Origin: RYN-230 sp963717125
GTDB lineage: Bacteria > Actinomycetota > Actinomycetes > Streptosporangiales > Streptosporangiaceae
Assembly: GCA_963717125.1 (NCBI GenBank)
Contig: CAVQVG010000013.1
Location: forward strand, 1-64,000
Direction: 5' to 3'
DNA length: 64,000 bases
Shown here: piece by piece, positions 62,129-64,000 of the stretch
How the letters are laid out: each line of letters begins with the position of its first letter
Numbering within the stretch: position 1 is the first letter of the stretch
The notes under the pieces: model-generated
What the model saw: the letters and a program-made list of their open reading frames with translations, nothing else
What the model was told of the DNA's origin: nothing
The model's database searches: none
Position numbers and translations under genes: made by a program

Positions 62129-62569
62129 TCACCACTGGTATGGCAGAAACTTCCCGTTCATCACAACGACGACTCGGTCACCGTCGGGGTGGGGCTCGCG
62201 GGTGACATCGAGGCGGAAGTTGATCGCGCTCATAATGCCGTCACCGAACTCCTCGTGGATGAGCTCCTTGATTGTCGGGCCATAGACCTGCAGTACCTCA
62301 TAGAACCTGTACATCGTAGGGTCCGCCGGCACCGCAGCCCCCAGCGCTCCGCGTGTCGGCTGCAACTGGAGGGCCTGCTCGACTTCTTCTCCCAGATCGA
62401 GCAGCGAGCAGGCCGCCTTGGCCTGGGCGGCGCTCATCGGCTGCTGGCCCAGCAGCGCCGATGTCGTCCAGGCCACCGGCCGCCCGACAGCCTCTGCGAG
62501 TTGCGCCCAGGTCACGCCCAGCCTGGCTTTGGCCAGGCGGACAGCCGCGGCCGCCTCGTTCTTGCTCAC
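62129..62569 (-). CDS. cynS: Cyanate hydratase (cyanase)
   Basis: This 146-residue protein decomposes cyanate with bicarbonate to ammonia and CO2. The N-terminal helical domain (AKARLGVTWAQLAEAVGRPV) is followed by the catalytic domain with PTMYRFYEVLQVYGPTIKEL and EEFGDGIMSAINFRLDVTRE. The catalytic triad is R88, E91 and S114. The C-terminus NGKFLPYQW is intact. The gene is divergent from a gamma-carbonic anhydrase gene 216 bases away, which could resupply bicarbonate. Confidence 0.93.
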   Translation of the reverse strand: MSKNEAAAAVRLAKARLGVTWAQLAEAVGRPVAWTTSALLGQQPMSAAQAKAACSLLDLGEEVEQALQLQPTRGALGAAVPADPTMYRFYEVLQVYGPTIKELIHEEFGDGIMSAINFRLDVTREPHPDGDRVVVVMNGKFLPYQW

Positions 62570-62785
62570 GATCCCGTCCTTCCCGCCGTCCCCACCGACA
62601 ACCAGACCACGTCACCGGCAGGCTACGCGACCCATGTTCCACCCGGATGACGGACGAGCTGACCCGGAAGTCACACTCAGTTGACCTTTGTGGTCGACCT
62701 CATCTGCCGCCGTGAGCATGGGTGGGTGGCCATCCGGCCGGCGGGCGGTTGGCTGTGCCGTCCGAGTTGGGTGCACAGTGGGCTG
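62570..62785. promoter_or_regulatory. Divergent promoter region between cynS and carbonic anhydrase
   Basis: A 216-base gap that must hold both promoters. I see no clear CynR-type palindrome or other operator. Confidence 0.4.
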
Positions 62786-63397
62786 ATGGAGATTCGTCAC
62801 CGGGAGAGCAGCCCGTCGGTCGATCCGGAAGCCTACGTAGCGCCGACTGCGGTGCTCAGCGGCCAGGTGCGGGTGGGGCCGGGCAGTTGCGTGCTGCACG
62901 GCGCGGTGCTGAGCGCCGACGGCGGCCCGGTGGAGGTTGGCGCCAACTGCGTGATCATGGAGCACGCTGTGCTGCGGGGAACGCCCCGGCATCCGCTCAC
63001 GGTCGGAGATCACGTGCTGGCCGGCCCGCACTCCCACCTGACGGGCTGCACGGTCGGCGACGAGGTCTTCATCGCGACCAGTGCCATGGTCTTCAACGGT
63101 GCGCAGATCGGCCGCGCCAGCAGTGTCGCACTGGGCGGCGCCGTCCATATCGGCTGTGTGGTGCCACCACAGACCCGGATTCCGATCGGCTGGGTAGCCG
63201 TAGGCGATCCCGCCCGCCTTTACCCGCCGGGTGAGGCCGGGAACATCCGGGCCGGGCTGGAAGAAGCTGGCGGTTTCCTTCCGTTCGTCTTCGGCACCGA
63301 CACGGCAGCGGACCGCGGCGAGCAAATGCGCTCCGCCATGCGCCGGTACGCCGGTTTCCTGTCCCGTTCCCACTACGGCGATGAACCAGCCCGCTAA
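62786..63397 (+). CDS. Gamma-class carbonic anhydrase family protein
   Basis: This 203-residue protein has a left-handed beta-helix of hexapeptide turns: VDPEAYVAPTAVLSGQVRVG, GSCVLHGAVLSADGGPVEVG, CVIMEHAVLRG, HVLAGPHSHLTGCTVGDEVF and SVALGGAVHIGCVV. The histidines in MEHAV and GPHSH are placed as zinc ligands of gamma-carbonic anhydrases. A C-terminal helix packs on the barrel. ATG 62786 is preferred over 62681. Next to cynS it probably hydrates CO2 to bicarbonate for cyanase, a role filled by CynT in E. coli. Confidence 0.82.
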   Translation: MEIRHRESSPSVDPEAYVAPTAVLSGQVRVGPGSCVLHGAVLSADGGPVEVGANCVIMEHAVLRGTPRHPLTVGDHVLAGPHSHLTGCTVGDEVFIATSAMVFNGAQIGRASSVALGGAVHIGCVVPPQTRIPIGWVAVGDPARLYPPGEAGNIRAGLEEAGGFLPFVFGTDTAADRGEQMRSAMRRYAGFLSRSHYGDEPAR

Positions 63398-63515
63398 CGC
63401 CAGACACCAGGCCTGACCACGACGGTTGAAACGCGCTGTCATGCCGCCGACCGTGTTGCGTGGAGCGGCACCATGGTGGTTGACGCGTTGGCCGGGGGCG
63501 CGGACGCTGGCTGGT

Positions 63516-64000
63516 GTGACGGGGACTGCTGATCATGTGCTCGGCAACCGGGCGGCATGGGACCGGCTGGCAACGGACTACGCCTGCCCGGGCCTGGACA
63601 ACTGGGCGGCCAGCGAACCGGCCTGGGGAATCTGGAAGGTCCCCGAGACCCAGCTTGGCGTCTTGCCGCCGCGCCTGGACGGCGCCGACGCCCTGGAACT
63701 GGGATGCGGCACTGGCTATGTCTCCGCGTGGCTAGCACGCCGCGGCGCCCGGCCGGTCGGCGTGGACAATTCCGCCGCCCAGCTGGCCACTGCCGCGGCG
63801 CTGCAAGACCGGTTCAGGCTGCGTTTCCCCCTGATCCAGGCCAGCGCCGAGCAAGCCCCGTTCACCGACGCCGCCTTCGACCTGGTGATCTCCGAATACG
63901 GCGCCAGCAACTGGTGCGACCCGTATGCCTGGATTCCCGAAGCGGCCCGGGTACTGCGTCCAGGCGGTGAACTGGTATTCCTGGTCAACGCGGTCCAGGC
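63516..64000 (+). CDS. Class I SAM-dependent methyltransferase, 3' end beyond window
   Basis: The frame is open from GTG 63516 to the end of the window (about 161 residues). Features are RAAWDRLATDYACPGLDNWA, DALELGCGTGYVSAWLARRG (motif I), RPVGVDNSAAQLATAAALQD, EQAPFTDAAFDLVISEYGA and RVLRPGGELVFLVNAV. This is a Methyltransf_11 type enzyme. The residues NWAASEPAWGIWKVPE before motif I are typical of a common actinobacterial group. Substrate unknown. Confidence 0.85.
   Translation, partial: MTGTADHVLGNRAAWDRLATDYACPGLDNWAASEPAWGIWKVPETQLGVLPPRLDGADALELGCGTGYVSAWLARRGARPVGVDNSAAQLATAAALQDRFRLRFPLIQASAEQAPFTDAAFDLVISEYGASNWCDPYAWIPEAARVLRPGGELVFLVNAVQ

Overview
The window is high-GC DNA with actinomycete features: frequent GTG starts, strong GGAGG-type ribosome binding sites, MarR/TetR regulators divergent from their targets, STAND-WD40 proteins, DUF6933, DoxX and VOC families, and actinobacterial-type group II introns. 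A Streptomyces/Streptosporangium/Frankia-like host is plausible, but the genus cannot be fixed. It is accessory, rearranged DNA and not a core backbone: about a dozen broken genes lie among intact ones.

The main organising feature is five copies of the 3' half of a tRNA-Ala(GGC) gene, all on the minus strand and all broken at the anticodon loop (8213, 20518, 34988, 40398, 52621). Each has short paired repeats beside it that look like integrase arm sites (TGCTGTAC twice with a 13-nt period, or CGGTCA twice with an 11-nt period). I read them as attachment-site scars of integrative elements stacked at one tRNA locus. They divide the window into segments of about 12.3, 14.5, 5.4 and 12.2 kb plus two flanks. 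The four complete segments have no integrase of a conventional integrative element, so they resemble cis-mobilizable (CIME-like) cargo blocks.

Layout. Left flank (1-8.2 kb): end of a sugar epimerase gene, lhgO, a TetR/cupin pair, an IS630 remnant and a broken STAND-WD40 gene. Segment A-B (8.2-20.5 kb): yefM-yoeB, two group II introns that appear nested, an AlkZ-like protein, a VOC protein, broken NB-ARC/TPR and nuclease-like genes back to back, an IS5 remnant, and a MarR-controlled DoxX/SDR/NmrA operon. Segment B-C (20.5-35.0 kb): azoR/MarR, TetR/MFS, AraC/VOC/RibD-like genes, a repeat lipoprotein, a second broken WD40 locus, a methyltransferase and an IS110 element. Segment C-D (35.0-40.4 kb): MarR/MFS/small His-rich membrane protein, a ureohydrolase-like gene and Uma2. 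Segment D-E (40.4-52.6 kb): carboxylesterase, pyruvate oxidase, epoxide hydrolase, a transaldolase gene broken by an ISL3 element that is itself split by a two-recombinase Tn554-like element, and a second Uma2. Right flank (52.6-64 kb): a lower-GC overlapping operon of a membrane protein and two glycosyltransferases, DinB-like, PASTA and DUF6933 genes, a tyrosine recombinase, a possible PD-(D/E)XK protein, cynS beside a gamma-carbonic anhydrase gene, and a methyltransferase cut by the window edge.

Most cargo looks like small regulator-plus-detoxification modules: efflux pumps, azoreductase, SDRs, glyoxalase folds, esterase and epoxide hydrolase. The best candidates for something undescribed are the tandem att array with its junction grammar, the two-recombinase element sitting inside the catalytic motif of an ISL3 transposase, and the overlapping membrane-protein/two-glycosyltransferase operon.
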